A stretch of 64,000 bases of DNA from Rhizobium etli CFN 42 (GCF_000092045.1 NC_007766.1:1-64000); one strand, 5' to 3'; positions 1-11,715 are shown, numbered from the stretch's first letter. Program-made: numbers and translations. Notes: a model not told the origin generated them from the letters alone.

Positions 1-463
1 CGGTGCTCTTTCTGCCGCGCAGAAGAGCGGCGCGGATCTGTTCGTTCTTGCTGAGCACGGGCGTGGGAACCAGTGCCGGCTCGGGCGCCTCGACCTTGGC
101 GCTCTGTTTGAGGCTCAGGAAGCGCTTCTGCGCGACCAGCCGGTCTTCGGCCGACAAGGGTTCGACCGGTTCGCCGTCGATGTTGTGGCGCATGGAATCG
201 GGCTGGGCGCTGGCGAAATAATAGCGCCGGCAATGGACAAAGGCAGCGGTCGCGCGCCGGAGCGTCGTTACACCGGCCTCGGGCTTCAAGAGCGGACGCA
301 GCTCGTTGAAGAGGCCGACGGCGAAGGGAAGAACGGGATCGCCGGGCTTGGCCGGAAGCACGCCGACCGGCCGGATCAACATGCTGTTGATCGCGTTGGC
401 CTTCTCCACGTCGAGCTCGGTCGCCGCAATCGGCCCGCGGCTGATCTTCCAGGGTTTGTCCAT
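1..463 (-). CDS. ProQ/FinO-domain protein, 3' end outside window
   Basis: The frame is open from an ATG at 463 to the window edge (154 codons), preceded by GGAGG. Residues about 45-115 resemble the ProQ/FinO RNA-chaperone fold: an LRRAT helix, then a YY segment, then an acidic/glycine turn of the form RHNIDGEPVEPLS followed by a helix. The C-terminal part seen is a charged, proline-rich linker. Proteins of this fold bind sRNAs and mRNAs, and plasmid-borne members control conjugation or replication RNAs. The gene is divergent from panC. Family assignment is by motif; the target RNA is unknown. Confidence 0.65.
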   Translation of the reverse strand, partial: MDKPWKISRGPIAATELDVEKANAINSMLIRPVGVLPAKPGDPVLPFAVGLFNELRPLLKPEAGVTTLRRATAAFVHCRRYYFASAQPDSMRHNIDGEPVEPLSAEDRLVAQKRFLSLKQSAKVEAPEPALVPTPVLSKNEQIRAALLRGRKST

Positions 464-708
464 GCATCCTCCATAAAGGCCGACTGTGATGGTATCTTGA
501 CGGATGGGGCAATAGCGGTGCGGCCTGCATATTGCTAGCCCCGCTGCAAGCCTGCGACGAGACGCCGTGTCCCGCGGATATAGGCCCGCCTTTCTCGGCC
601 GGCGATTCTCTATTCAATCAATTTTATCGCCGATTATGCATTGACCTCCAGCATCGATTACACTTCTTATCCGCGCCCAAGATCAATGCCGGCCGCGGGG
701 GAGGATAT

Positions 709-1602
709 ATGCGGGTTTTCTCGAGCATCGATGAGCTGCGCCACACGCTCGATGCGCTCAAACGCCAGGGGCGCAATGTCGGCCTCGTGCCGACGATGGG
801 GTATCTTCATGCCGGTCATATGGAGCTCGTCGCGCGCGCTCGGGCCGAAAACGACATCGTCGTCGTCTCCATTTTCGTCAACCCGTTGCAGTTCGGCCCG
901 GCCGAAGACCTCAGCAAATACCCGCGCGATCTGGAACGGGATGCCGCCATGCTCAAACAGGCCGGCGTAAATTTCCTCTTCGCCCCCGGCGTCGGGGACA
1001 TGTATCCGCGCCCCATGAAAACCGTCGTCGACATTCCCGATCTCGGCCGCGAGCTGGAAGGCGCGGTTCGCCCCGGGCATTTCGCCGGCGTTGCCACCGT
1101 CGTCTCCAAGCTATTCAACATCGTGCAGCCGCAGACCGCTTACTTCGGAGAGAAGGACTACCAGCAGGTCGTCATCATTAAGCGCATGGTGGAGGATCTC
1201 GCCGTGCCGGTGCGGGTGATATCGGTGCCGACCGTCAGGGATGCAGACGGCCTGGCATTGTCGTCGCGCAATGTCTATCTCAGTCTGGAGGAGCGGCGCG
1301 CGGCGGTGATCGTCCCGCAGACACTCGACGAGGCGGAACGTCTGATTGGCGATGGCCTCACGGATGCCAAGACATTGGAAGCCAAGCTCACGGAATTTCT
1401 CGGACGCGAGCCTCTGGCGAGGCCCGAGGTCGTCGCCGTCAGGGATGCCACGACGCTTGAGCCGGTCACCTCAATCGGCGGGTCGGTCGTCGTGGCGCTC
1501 TTTGTCCGGGTCGGCTCGACGCGCCTTCTCGATAACCGGGTGATCGGCGACAACAGAACGATCGGCGGGCGAAACCAGCCGGGAAAGGGAGTGACGAAAT
1601 GA
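709..1602 (+). CDS. panC: Pantothenate synthetase PanC
   Basis: Condenses D-pantoate with beta-alanine using ATP, the last step of vitamin B5 synthesis, in the cytoplasm. The product is 297 aa, near the family's usual 280-300. Visible signatures are [10 protein letters not shown] near residue 27 (the HIGH-type nucleotidyl-transferase motif), [14 protein letters not shown] near 148 and DGLALSSRN near 180. The start at 709 was chosen because GGGGGAGG lies just upstream and the protein begins at the normal position; the frame is open further upstream but that part is not PanC-like. The stop overlaps the panB start by 4 bases, so the two are translationally coupled. Confidence 0.96.
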   Translation: MRVFSSIDELRHTLDALKRQGRNVGLVPTMGYLHAGHMELVARARAENDIVVVSIFVNPLQFGPAEDLSKYPRDLERDAAMLKQAGVNFLFAPGVGDMYPRPMKTVVDIPDLGRELEGAVRPGHFAGVATVVSKLFNIVQPQTAYFGEKDYQQVVIIKRMVEDLAVPVRVISVPTVRDADGLALSSRNVYLSLEERRAAVIVPQTLDEAERLIGDGLTDAKTLEAKLTEFLGREPLARPEVVAVRDATTLEPVTSIGGSVVVALFVRVGSTRLLDNRVIGDNRTIGGRNQPGKGVTK

Positions 1603-2420
1603 GCGCCATCGGATCGCAGAAGCGCCTGACGCCGCCCCGCATCTCAGCCATGAAGGGCGGCAAACCGATTGTCTGCCTGACCGCCTACACCACGCCGATG
1701 GCGCGACTTCTCGACGATCATTGCGACCTGCTGCTGGTCGGGGATTCGCTCGGCATGGTGCTCTATGGCATGGAGACGACCATCGGGGTCACACTCGATA
1801 TGATGATCGCCCACGGCAAGGCCGTGATGCGCGGCGTCGCCAAGGCCTGCGTCGTCGTCGACATGCCGTTCGGCAGTTACCAGGAATCGAAAGAGGTTGC
1901 CTTCCGAAACGCCGTGCGCATCCTGCAGGAAACCGGCTGCGACGCCGTGAAGCTGGAAGGCGGCGAGGAGATGGCCGAGACGATTGCCTTTCTGACGAAG
2001 CGGGGGATCCCGGTCATGGGGCACATCGGGCTGATGCCGCAGCAGGTTCAGACTGCCGGCGGCTATCGTTCCGTTGGGCACTCAGAACACGAGACGTCGA
2101 AAATCCGGCGCGACGCCCATGCCATCGGCGGCTCGGGAGCCTTCGCCGTCGTCATTGAAGGCACCGTGGAACCGCTCGCGCGCGAGGTGACTTCAGCCAT
2201 GCACATACCCACCATCGGCATCGGTGCCTCCGCCGCTTGCGACGGGCAGGTTCTAGTCTCTGACGATATTCTGGGGCTCTTCAACGATTTCAAGCCGCGT
2301 TTCGTCAAGCGTTACGACGAACTCGGCAAGAGGGTCGCGGATGCCGTCGCCGCCTATGCAGAGGACGTGCGCTCGCGAAAGTTCCCGGCAGCCGACCATA
2401 CGTTCAAGCGACGGCCGTAA
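1599..2420 (+). CDS. panB: 3-methyl-2-oxobutanoate hydroxymethyltransferase PanB
   Basis: Transfers a hydroxymethyl group from methylene-tetrahydrofolate to 2-oxoisovalerate to make ketopantoate, the committed step toward pantothenate. The protein is 273 aa, standard length, with [14 protein letters not shown] near residue 45 (metal-binding Asp), [10 protein letters not shown] near 84, KLEGG near 115 and the GHIGLMPQ loop near 138. The ATGA overlap with panC makes a two-gene operon. ketopantoate reductase (panE) is not in the window, so the pathway is only partly encoded here. The gene converges with oxyR, 79 bases away. Confidence 0.97.
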   Translation: MSAIGSQKRLTPPRISAMKGGKPIVCLTAYTTPMARLLDDHCDLLLVGDSLGMVLYGMETTIGVTLDMMIAHGKAVMRGVAKACVVVDMPFGSYQESKEVAFRNAVRILQETGCDAVKLEGGEEMAETIAFLTKRGIPVMGHIGLMPQQVQTAGGYRSVGHSEHETSKIRRDAHAIGGSGAFAVVIEGTVEPLAREVTSAMHIPTIGIGASAACDGQVLVSDDILGLFNDFKPRFVKRYDELGKRVADAVAAYAEDVRSRKFPAADHTFKRRP

Positions 2421-2499
2421 GACGAAGGCTCTGGCCGCTTATCGTTCCTCAACCCTTTCCCGCAAGGGAAGGTCTCGGGGCGCCAGCGGGCCAAGTCCG

Positions 2500-3414
2500 T
2501 CACCCGCCGCCATACTGCTGACGCATCGTCTCCGCCGACCGGCGCACCGCCTCGCCAACCTCCTGCAACTGCTTGGCCATCGGCGTGGAATTGCGCCAAA
2601 CCATGCCGATGGTTCGCGACGGCTGCGGCGACGGAAAACGTGAGATCGAGACGTGGGCCGAGCGCGTTTCGACGGGAACGGCCATTTCCGGGATCAGAGT
2701 GACGCCGATGCCGGCGCCGACCATCTGGACGAGCGTGGAGAGCGAACTGCCTTCCATGATTTCCCGCGGGCGGGCAGCCCCGACCTTGCAGAATGACAGG
2801 GCCTGGTCGCGGAAGCAGTGCCCCTCTTCGAGCAGCAGCAGCCGCATTTCGCGCAGCGCCTCGCGCTCGGGCACCGGCTTGTCGCCGTCCTCGTGGGGCC
2901 GGACCAGCACGAACTCTTCCCTGAACAGCTCGAGTTCGGTCAGCGAAGGTTCAGACACCGGCAGCGCGACGATTGCCATATCGAGCTGGCCCTGCGCCAG
3001 TTCATGAACCAGCTTGCCCGTCTGCGTTTCGCGCACCTCGATCTGAATTCCGGCGAAGCTTTTGTTAAGATCGTTTATAACAGTAGGCAGCAGATAGGGC
3101 GCGATCGTCGGGATGATGCCGATGCGCAGACGCGTGAGGAAGCTGTCGCGCGAGGCGCGGGCAAACTCGCCGAGCTCGTCGACGGCGCGCAGGATGTCGC
3201 GAACGCGCAGTGCAAAGGTCTGGCCGAAGGGAGTGAGCTTCACCTCGCGGGCGCTGCGCTCGAAGAGCTCGCTGCCCAACTCCTGCTCAAGTTCTTTGAT
3301 CTGCATGGAAAGCGCCGGCTGGGAGATGGCGCAGGCATCGGCGGCACGGCGAAATCGGCCGTCCCTTGCCAAAGCTTCAAAATACCGCAGCTGTTTCAGG
3401 GTAAGATTTTTCAT
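2500..3414 (-). CDS. oxyR: Hydrogen-peroxide-sensing LysR regulator OxyR
   Basis: A 304-aa LysR-family activator with an N-terminal winged HTH (residues about 4-62) and a substrate-binding-like domain. Two cysteines at 200 and 209 sit in EEGHCFRDQALSFCK, the spacing and context of the redox disulfide pair of OxyR. That motif, together with the divergent katG, makes this OxyR rather than a generic LysR protein. Oxidation would switch it to an activator of katG. The start ATG lies at the edge of the intergenic region and overlaps a small palindrome, compatible with autoregulation. Confidence 0.93.
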   Translation of the reverse strand: MKNLTLKQLRYFEALARDGRFRRAADACAISQPALSMQIKELEQELGSELFERSAREVKLTPFGQTFALRVRDILRAVDELGEFARASRDSFLTRLRIGIIPTIAPYLLPTVINDLNKSFAGIQIEVRETQTGKLVHELAQGQLDMAIVALPVSEPSLTELELFREEFVLVRPHEDGDKPVPEREALREMRLLLLEEGHCFRDQALSFCKVGAARPREIMEGSSLSTLVQMVGAGIGVTLIPEMAVPVETRSAHVSISRFPSPQPSRTIGMVWRNSTPMAKQLQEVGEAVRRSAETMRQQYGGG

Positions 3415-3427
3415 AAGCCGAGCTTAT
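3413..3427. promoter_or_regulatory. Palindrome at the oxyR start, possible OxyR site
   Basis: ATAAGC-CGA-GCTTAT is a perfect 6-bp inverted repeat with the T-N11-A geometry typical of LysR-type binding sites. It touches the oxyR start codon and faces katG, whose start is 132 bases away. Assignment to OxyR is inference from position. Confidence 0.4.
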
Positions 3428-3477
3428 CGCAGCAATCAGTAAATCCAACTTAAAATTATTGAACGGTTCCGATATGA

Positions 3478-5745
<2,268 letters not shown>

Positions 5746-5764
5746 TCGGTTCCGCCAATTTTGC

Positions 5765-5797
5765 CCGGGCGCGGCTTCGGCCGCGCCCGGTCTTTTT
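5765..5797 (+). terminator. Rho-independent terminator of katG
   Basis: A perfect 10-bp GC-rich stem (CCGGGCGCGG / CCGCGCCCGG) with a six-base CTTCGG loop, followed directly by TCTTTTT, 19 bases after the katG stop. Confidence 0.9.
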
Positions 5798-6054
5798 GCG
5801 ACTCCTCGGGGTGGCGACGACCGTCGAAGCTTCCGATCCTCCCGCACCTGATGGTGCGGCGCGGGCACCACCTCAATTAACCAGTTTACCAGTGACTGGT
5901 GAGGAGTCCGGGGTTGGCCTCCGCCATTCTCTCCAGCACCGAACTTTCCCGGCGCCAGCTCCCGATCGTTCAGGCCGTCGATGCAGCATCGCAGACTTCT
6001 AGCCACGACCGACCTCACATGCGATAGGTAATGGATACATTTGGAGGAGTGGAC

Positions 6055-6780
6055 ATGAACGGTTTGCAAGGCAAAGTCGCGGCCATTACCGGAGCTGCCT
6101 CGGGCATTGGATTGGCGTCGACAGAAGCGATCATCGCGGCGGGCGGTACCGTCGTGATGATAGACCGGGACGAGGCGGCGCTGGACGCGGCCTGCGGCCG
6201 GCTGGGAGAAAGGGCGATCGCGCTGCCGCTCGACCTTCTCAAACCCGAGGATTGCGCCGGCCTGCTTGACGGCATTCTCGCCAAGGTCGGTCAGCTCGAC
6301 ATCTTCCACGCCAATGCCGGCACCTATATCGGCGGAGATCTGGTGGATGCAAACCTCGACGCGATCGACCGCATGCTCAATCTGAACGTGAACGTGGTCA
6401 TAAAGAACGTCCGCACGGTCATGCCCCACATGATCGGAAGAGGGACGGGAGATATCATCGTCACCAGTTCGGTCGCGGGCCAAGCCGCGGTTCCATGGGA
6501 GCCGGTCTACTCCCCTTCGAAATGGGCGATGCATTGCTTCGTCCAGACCATGCGGCGGCAGCTCCTGAAAAACGGAATCCGCGTCGGATCCGTCTCGCCA
6601 GGCCCTGTCAGCAGCGCGCTGCTGAAAGACTGGCCGGAGGAAAACCTGCGCAAGGCAAAAGAGGCGGGCGCGTTGATCGAACCGCGAGACGTCGCCGAAG
6701 CCGTGCTCTTCATGCTGACCCGGCCACGCAACGTGACGATCCGCGACATGGTGATCCTGCCGAGCTCCTTCGACATTTAG
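6055..6780 (+). CDS. Short-chain dehydrogenase/reductase, polyol type
   Basis: A 241-aa classical SDR. The cofactor motif TGAASGIG is near residue 13, NAG near 85, a catalytic Ser in VTSSVAG and the YSPSK catalytic Tyr/Lys pair near 154. Overall it resembles ribitol or sorbitol dehydrogenases, which oxidise sugar alcohols with NAD(P). The start at 6055 is placed by GGAGGAG seven bases upstream; an earlier in-frame ATG lacks a ribosome site. It stands alone between katG and a DUF3299 gene, so context does not identify the substrate. Confidence 0.85.
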   Translation: MNGLQGKVAAITGAASGIGLASTEAIIAAGGTVVMIDRDEAALDAACGRLGERAIALPLDLLKPEDCAGLLDGILAKVGQLDIFHANAGTYIGGDLVDANLDAIDRMLNLNVNVVIKNVRTVMPHMIGRGTGDIIVTSSVAGQAAVPWEPVYSPSKWAMHCFVQTMRRQLLKNGIRVGSVSPGPVSSALLKDWPEENLRKAKEAGALIEPRDVAEAVLFMLTRPRNVTIRDMVILPSSFDI

Positions 6781-6843
6781 CTTGAGCGGGAGGCAGAGCG
6801 CACTCCTTCCGCACAAGCTGACTGCGGGAGGATGTGGACAGGC

Positions 6844-6868
6844 GTGCCGTGTGGGTGCCACACGGCAC
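6844..6868. terminator. GC-rich hairpin downstream of the SDR gene
   Basis: A perfect 10-bp inverted repeat, GTGCCGTGTG / CACACGGCAC, with a 5-base loop. It has no T-tract, so it may be a mRNA end stabiliser or part of the adjoining repeat element rather than a classic terminator. Confidence 0.45.
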
Positions 6869-6880
6869 CCTATCCACTTT

Positions 6881-6935
6881 ATCCTGAGGTCCGAAAGCGG
6901 AGTCTCGAAGAACACGCCGAAACGCGGCTGCGGCT
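6881..6935. repeat. Dispersed rhizobial intergenic repeat, copy A
   Basis: The stretch from ATCCTGAGGTCC through CTCGAAGAACACGCCGAAAC matches copies near 23.1 and 24.0 kb. All share TCGAAG-ACACGCCG followed by a CGC-rich tail. It resembles the palindromic mosaic elements common between genes in Rhizobiales. Confidence 0.6.
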
Positions 6936-7068
6936 CTCTTGGACCCTTGGCCGCCAATGCGGCGAATCTCCCCGGCTGCCAGCGCATCCTCGCGCTCGAA
7001 ACCGACGGCTGGGAAATCCGCCCTGTACATACGCGACACGCGCGACGCTTCTGCAAGACGCCTTTCCG

Positions 7069-7626
7069 CTAACGAGGTACAATACCGAAAGGCGAGAGCG
7101 TCAGCAGATCGGGATCATCGGTCGACATCGCCTTCGCCACCTGGGCATGGCTCATGCTGTAGCCGTAGGCAAGAACGCGCACACCGTCGATCATGAAGAA
7201 CTGCGCTTGATCCAGGCCGGGCCGCAGCGCGCCCGTCACGGTGACGGTCTCGTACATTCTCTCAAGATGCAAAGGCTCCTGCGGAACGACACGCACCAGC
7301 TGGTTGGGTGGAGGGGAGGGCATGTGGCTGCAGGCTCCGGCCCAGGGCACCAGTATGAATTCGTAGACAAGGTCGCCGTCCTGGTCGATCGGCAGGACGA
7401 AGCCCGTCAAGTCGACCGGATGTCTCTCATCATGCCAGGCAAGTGTTTCGCCCTGCGGAGCGCTGACCGCCTTGCCCGACAGCGGCACTGTCGCCTTGGC
7501 CTGATCGGCCGGCCGCAAAGCGCTCCAGAAAATGGGCCGCGCTGCAGCGAAGGTGTCGCAAAACGGCCATGCGAAACCGAATGCCAGCATCGCGCACGTC
7601 AGGAAAAACGGTCTCAGCTTCATCAT
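7069..7626 (-). CDS. DUF3299 exported protein
   Basis: A 185-aa protein with an N-terminal signal peptide (MMKLRPFF then a hydrophobic stretch ending near TFAAA). The central region has FILVPWAGACSHMPSPPPNQ, the hallmark of DUF3299. Members are periplasmic or lipoprotein-like, often beside ABC exporters or metal systems, and their activity is not established. GGGGAGATGCG precedes the tandem ATG codons at 7626 and 7623. It stands alone, with no partner gene nearby. Confidence 0.8.
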   Translation of the reverse strand: MMKLRPFFLTCAMLAFGFAWPFCDTFAAARPIFWSALRPADQAKATVPLSGKAVSAPQGETLAWHDERHPVDLTGFVLPIDQDGDLVYEFILVPWAGACSHMPSPPPNQLVRVVPQEPLHLERMYETVTVTGALRPGLDQAQFFMIDGVRVLAYGYSMSHAQVAKAMSTDDPDLLTLSPFGIVPR

Positions 7627-7903
7627 CGCATCTCCCCGGGCCGGTTGCGACCGCCTGCCACTGCGGCACGGATGCTACTCCCGATCCGGCTCGCCCGTCC
7701 ATCCGCCGAGCTCCCTATGCCTAGCCGTCGGCGAATGCTGGCCGAGCAGCTCGGCGGCGATCGGCGGCAGCGAGGCGGCCTCCGCAAGCCCGGCGGACCC
7801 GAGACGATTTGCGAGCGGCTTTGAGGGCCTCTCGCCGCTAAGAGTAGGCTGCCAGGCTATTCATGTCATGCACTTAACAACCATTCGCACCGTCATGTCT
7901 GGC

Positions 7904-8479
7904 TCACGGATTGACCCATCGCGAATTGGAGAGGGCGCCGATTTCGTCATAGCTGAACAGGGCTCTTCGGTTGTCCTGCTGGCGCAATTGAAACCAGTCC
8001 AGCGTCCGGGCGCGAAAACTCAGGACGCCAAAGCGCGCCTTCCCCTCCGCTTCGTCGCGAGGCTCCGGCAATTCGCCCATGGTTTCGAAGGCGCATTCAT
8101 CGCCCGGCGGCCCGCCGGTATAAGTCATCCGCGTCCGGTTGGGCAGCTTTTCCCAAGCTGCCTCGGCGCTTTCGCTTCCGGGGCCATGGCGTTCGACCGT
8201 GCCTTGAAGCCGAAGCTGCAGCCGGGCCTGCGGGCAGAAGCCGAGCACCGTAACTTGAGGATTCGCCGAAAGCTCCAGCCATTTCGGGCTACGCGTATCG
8301 GTATGAAATTCAAGGCTGCGCGTCGCTCTGTCCGCCGCCCGCAATACCACCATGCGCGCCTGCGGCCTATCTTCGACGTCGACCGAGCAGAGGTTCACAT
8401 AGCGGAAACCCGACCGTGGACCTGCCGCAGCCGTTTCGAGTTCCGCCCATGCCGAGGCGTCGATGTCAGTGAGATCCAC
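7904..8479 (-). CDS. Pyridoxamine 5'-phosphate oxidase-like flavoprotein
   Basis: About 191 aa with a split-barrel FMN-binding pattern: RMVVLRAADRATRSLEFHTD near residue 42 and SPKWLELSANPQVTVLGF, then WFQL near the C-terminus. This matches general stress/pyridoxamine-oxidase-like proteins. The GTG at 8479 was chosen because it follows GCGAGG and leaves 13 bases after the upstream SDR stop; the frame is open further 5' but runs inside that SDR gene. It is co-transcribed with the SDR and divergent from a LysR gene. The substrate is unknown. Confidence 0.75.
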   Translation of the reverse strand: MDLTDIDASAWAELETAAAGPRSGFRYVNLCSVDVEDRPQARMVVLRAADRATRSLEFHTDTRSPKWLELSANPQVTVLGFCPQARLQLRLQGTVERHGPGSESAEAAWEKLPNRTRMTYTGGPPGDECAFETMGELPEPRDEAEGKARFGVLSFRARTLDWFQLRQQDNRRALFSYDEIGALSNSRWVNP

Positions 8480-8492
8480 CGGCAGGCCTCGC

Positions 8493-9197
8493 TCAGACGG
8501 AACGGGCGATGCCGCCGTCGACGCGGATGTTCTGGCCGGTGATGTAGCCCGCACCCTCCGATAGGAGGAAGGCGATAGTGGCGGCGATTTCCTCGCTCGT
8601 GCCATAACGGCCCATTGGAACGCTGTCGCGCCGCTCGTCGGTGGCGGGTAGGCTGTCGATCCAGCCGGGCAGGACGTTGTTCATGCGGATGTTCTTGGGC
8701 GCGTAAGTGTCGGCGAAGATCTTGGTGAAGCTCGCCAGGCCCGCACGGGCGACCGCCGACGTCGGGAACATCGGCGAAGGCTCGAAGGCCCATGCCGTCG
8801 AAATGTTGACGATCGCGCCGCCGCCCTGCGCTTCCATGATCGGCGTCACCAGCCGGATCGGCCGCACGGCGCTCAGGAAATAGATCTCCATGCCCTTGTG
8901 CCAGTCCTCATCCGAAATTTCGAGGATCGGCGCGCGCGGACCGTGACCGGCGGAATTGACCAGCGCATCGATCCGGCCCCATCTTTCCATCGCCAGAGCG
9001 ACGAGTCGCTTCAGGTCGTCATTCGACTGGTTCGAGCCGGTGACGCCGACGCCGCCGAGTTCGTCGGCCAGCGCCTCTCCCTTGCCGGAGGAGGAGAGAA
9101 CGGCGACGCGATAGCCGTCCGCTGCAAGCCTCCTTGCGGCTGCAGCGCCCATGCCGGACCCGCCGGCGGTGATGAGAGCGACTTTTCCTTCAGACAC
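8493..9197 (-). CDS. Atypical SDR-family protein lacking the YxxxK motif
   Basis: A 234-aa Rossmann protein: VALITAGGSGMGAAAARR at the N-terminus, NSAGHGPR near 85 and the C-terminal YITGQNIRVDGG typical of SDRs. At the usual catalytic site the sequence reads MFPTSAVARAG, so the expected Tyr is Phe and the expected Lys is Ala. It may bind NAD(P) without normal SDR chemistry. The GTG start at 9197 has GGAGG eight bases upstream. It heads a two-gene unit with the flavin-reductase-like gene and faces a LysR regulator. Confidence 0.8.
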   Translation of the reverse strand: MSEGKVALITAGGSGMGAAAARRLAADGYRVAVLSSSGKGEALADELGGVGVTGSNQSNDDLKRLVALAMERWGRIDALVNSAGHGPRAPILEISDEDWHKGMEIYFLSAVRPIRLVTPIMEAQGGGAIVNISTAWAFEPSPMFPTSAVARAGLASFTKIFADTYAPKNIRMNNVLPGWIDSLPATDERRDSVPMGRYGTSEEIAATIAFLLSEGAGYITGQNIRVDGGIARSV

Positions 9198-9298
9198 TGA
9201 GAACCTCCGATAGCTGATTTTGCACAGCATTATGACAGATGCCGGCGGGACTTTCGCGCGAGAAAGAAAGCTGCCAGACTGTAGAAAATCTACTGGAT

Positions 9299-10216
9299 AT
9301 GCCGATGACCCAATCCCGCCGCACGCTGCCGCCTCTGAATGCCCTGCGCGCCTTCGAGGCCTCGGGCCGCAAGCTGAATTTCCGCGGCGCCGCCGAAGAG
9401 CTGGGCGTCACGCAAGGGGCGGTCGCGCAGCAGGTTCGCGCGCTGGAAGACCAGCTCGGCCTCAGACTGTTTCAACGCCTTGCCCGCGGCCTTGCGCTCA
9501 CTGCCTATGGCACGGCCTATCTGGCGGATGTGACCCGCGCCTTCGACACGCTTGCCGAAGCGACCGGGCGGCTTCTCGACCGGCCTGAAATGGTGACGAT
9601 CAGCGCCACCCCCACGGTCGCCACCAGGCTGTTGATCCCGCGGCTCGCCGAGCTCTATGCCGCTCTTCCCGACATCGATCTGAGGACGGTCGCGACCGAG
9701 GCACTTGCCGATTTCGACCGCGACCAGGTTGATATCGCGGTGCGCCTCACCCGCCCGCCTTTTCCGGCCAACCTGCAGGCGCAGATGTTGTTCCGCCAGG
9801 AGCTGGTCGCGGTCGCAAGCCCGCATCTGGTTCAAGGCCTGACCTTGCCCTTAACCATCGAAGAACTTCGCAAACTGCCGCTTCTGCACGACTCGCACGA
9901 TCACTGGCCGGTATTCTTGCGCACGCGCGAGAAGCTGCCCGGCGCGGCCTTCAACCATACGACACTGGCGCTCGACGCCGCGCTTGCCGGCCAGGGCGTC
10001 GTCCTCGCCTGCCGGGCCTTCGTCATGGCCGATCTCGAAGCAGGGCGGCTGGTGCGGGTGACGGATGCGACGGCGACCATCGGACCCGATTACTTCCTCG
10101 TACGCAAACGCTCGTCATCGCCGCGAAAGGCCGTCGATGCCGTCTGGGACTGGTGTGCGGCGCAGTTGTCGCTGCCGCCGGCTTCGTCGTCGGGGAGAGA
10201 GCACCATGGACGATGA
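9299..10216 (+). CDS. LysR regulator, GcvA-like
   Basis: About 305 aa. The N-terminus LPPLNALRAFEASGRKLNFR and VTQGAVAQQVRALEDQLG is the winged HTH of the GcvA/AmpR branch, followed by a periplasmic-binding-like effector domain. The start at 9299 was picked by homology to GcvA-type N-termini; 9305 is an alternative and the ribosome site is weak. It is divergent from the SDR/flavoprotein pair, its likely target. Its 3' end overlaps the next gene by 11 bases. Confidence 0.85.
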   Translation: MPMTQSRRTLPPLNALRAFEASGRKLNFRGAAEELGVTQGAVAQQVRALEDQLGLRLFQRLARGLALTAYGTAYLADVTRAFDTLAEATGRLLDRPEMVTISATPTVATRLLIPRLAELYAALPDIDLRTVATEALADFDRDQVDIAVRLTRPPFPANLQAQMLFRQELVAVASPHLVQGLTLPLTIEELRKLPLLHDSHDHWPVFLRTREKLPGAAFNHTTLALDAALAGQGVVLACRAFVMADLEAGRLVRVTDATATIGPDYFLVRKRSSSPRKAVDAVWDWCAAQLSLPPASSSGREHHGR

Positions 10217-10559
10217 TATCGAAGACTTGAAACGCATTTACGACCGCTTCAATGCACGGGATATTGATGGCGTGTTGACAGTCCTTGCCGCGGACGTCGC
10301 TTGGGCCAACGGGATGGAGGGTGGTCACGTCCACGGGCACGAAGCGGTTCGCGCCTATTGGACCCGCCAGTGGGCGTTGATCAATCCCCACGTTGAACCG
10401 GCGGGCTTTCACCGGAGTGCTGACGGCGCGATCGTCGCTGACGTTCACCAACTGGTCCGCGATCTCCAGGGCACGCTTCTTCAGGACAAGATGGTCGCAC
10501 ATGTCTTCCGCTTCCGGGAAGGGAAGATTGTTCGCTTCGACATCCGGGACGTCTCGTGA
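10206..10559 (+). CDS. SnoaL-like / NTF2-fold protein
   Basis: A 117-aa protein with the NTF2-like pattern: IYDRFNARDIDGVLTVLAAD, HGHEAVRAYWTRQW and a C-terminal FRFREGKIVRFD. The fold serves both small isomerases/hydrolases and non-enzymatic binding proteins. GGGGAGAGCACC precedes the ATG, which lies inside the last codons of the LysR gene, so translation is coupled. No catalytic residues can be assigned with confidence. Confidence 0.75.
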   Translation: MDDDIEDLKRIYDRFNARDIDGVLTVLAADVAWANGMEGGHVHGHEAVRAYWTRQWALINPHVEPAGFHRSADGAIVADVHQLVRDLQGTLLQDKMVAHVFRFREGKIVRFDIRDVS

Positions 10560-10693
10560 CGGACGGGGCTGAGTCCTTAAATCGCAAAGGCGGAAGTCAC
10601 AGCCGGGCGCGGCAGACCGGAAAGCCGATGAAGCTATGCCGGAATCCGCTCAGCGGTATCAGTTTAAACTGCCAGGTGCGGCACGCGCTGTTG

Positions 10694-11662
10694 TCACGCC
10701 AGCAACACCTTGCCACCCGTCCGGAAGGGCAGGGCGGCGTGCAGCGCCTCGCCGATCTTTTCCAGAGGAAATACCTCCCGCACCTCAGTCGCGATCACCT
10801 TGGAGGCGATCATCGCCGCCACCTCTGCATAGGCGCGCTGGACGTCGCCCATCGTCTCGGAATGAACCCACTCCCTGAGGTGGCAGAATGAAAAGGCAAT
10901 GTCGGGGTGGGAGGCCCAGAATGACGGCGGGATGCTCTCTCCCGAAAGCAGGCCGTAATGCAGGAAATGCCCGCCGGGCCTCAGCGCATCGGCAAGGATC
11001 GAGGCGCACGCGCCGCCGACGCAATCGAGCACTGCATCGAGCCCATGCCGGCCGGCCAGGCCGGCGGCGACGTTGCCATCCGCTCTGTCGACGATAACGG
11101 CCTCCAGCCGGCCACGCAGACGCGCGAGGGATTCTTCGCTGCGGACGATTGCGATCGGTTCCACGCCAACGGCGTTCGCCATGCCGATCAGGATTGACCC
11201 GATCGAAGAGGCGGCGGCGTTGAGGGCTATGCGCATCCCGGGTCTCAGCCCGATCTTCTTATGCAGCATCAGCCAGGCCGTCATCGGGTTGACGTAGCTG
11301 GTCGCCGCCTCGAAATCGGAAAGGGCGTCAGGCACACGAAGGCACCAAGAGGGATCGGTATCCTTGAATTCCTGCCATCCGCCGGCGCTACGCACCGGCA
11401 GCACGCGGGCTCCCGGCACCAGCCCGTGGACCTCCTCGCCGCACGTTTCGACCACGCCTAAGGCTTCGAAGCCGGGGATGAAGGGCAGGGTCGTGCGGCC
11501 CTTATAGGCGCCTGAGATGGTGATGATATCGGAGGGATTGATCGAGCGCGCCAGCAGGCGGACGCGAACTTGGTCGCGCCGCAGCGGCGCCAGTTCGGCC
11601 CGTTCGATCCCGACGACCTCTTCGGCCGGCCCGAATTTTCGCACGACCGCCTGATATTGCAT
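10694..11662 (-). CDS. Zinc-free MDR-type NADPH oxidoreductase
   Basis: About 322 aa of the medium-chain dehydrogenase/reductase superfamily. The N-terminal GroES-like domain has NPSDIITISGAYKGR and PFIPGFEALGVVE, and the Rossmann part has AASSIGSILIGMANAVG. Zinc-ligand cysteines are absent, so it belongs with quinone oxidoreductases or enoyl-thioester reductases (NPSD followed by a YVNPMTAWLML segment recalls the latter). The ATG at 11662 has GGGGG at proper spacing; 11668 and 11677 are alternatives. It is divergent from the acyl-CoA operon, so an enoyl-CoA reductase role is plausible but inferred. Confidence 0.82.
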   Translation of the reverse strand: MQYQAVVRKFGPAEEVVGIERAELAPLRRDQVRVRLLARSINPSDIITISGAYKGRTTLPFIPGFEALGVVETCGEEVHGLVPGARVLPVRSAGGWQEFKDTDPSWCLRVPDALSDFEAATSYVNPMTAWLMLHKKIGLRPGMRIALNAAASSIGSILIGMANAVGVEPIAIVRSEESLARLRGRLEAVIVDRADGNVAAGLAGRHGLDAVLDCVGGACASILADALRPGGHFLHYGLLSGESIPPSFWASHPDIAFSFCHLREWVHSETMGDVQRAYAEVAAMIASKVIATEVREVFPLEKIGEALHAALPFRTGGKVLLA

Positions 11663-11715
11663 TTGCATCCCCCACACAGTCGGTTAGAACACGCCGTCGA
11701 ATTTTCGGTGATCGA

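Noticed and set aside
532..708. 59-residue N-terminal extension of PanC
   Set aside because: Not PanC-like, and a strong ribosome site precedes the ATG at 709.
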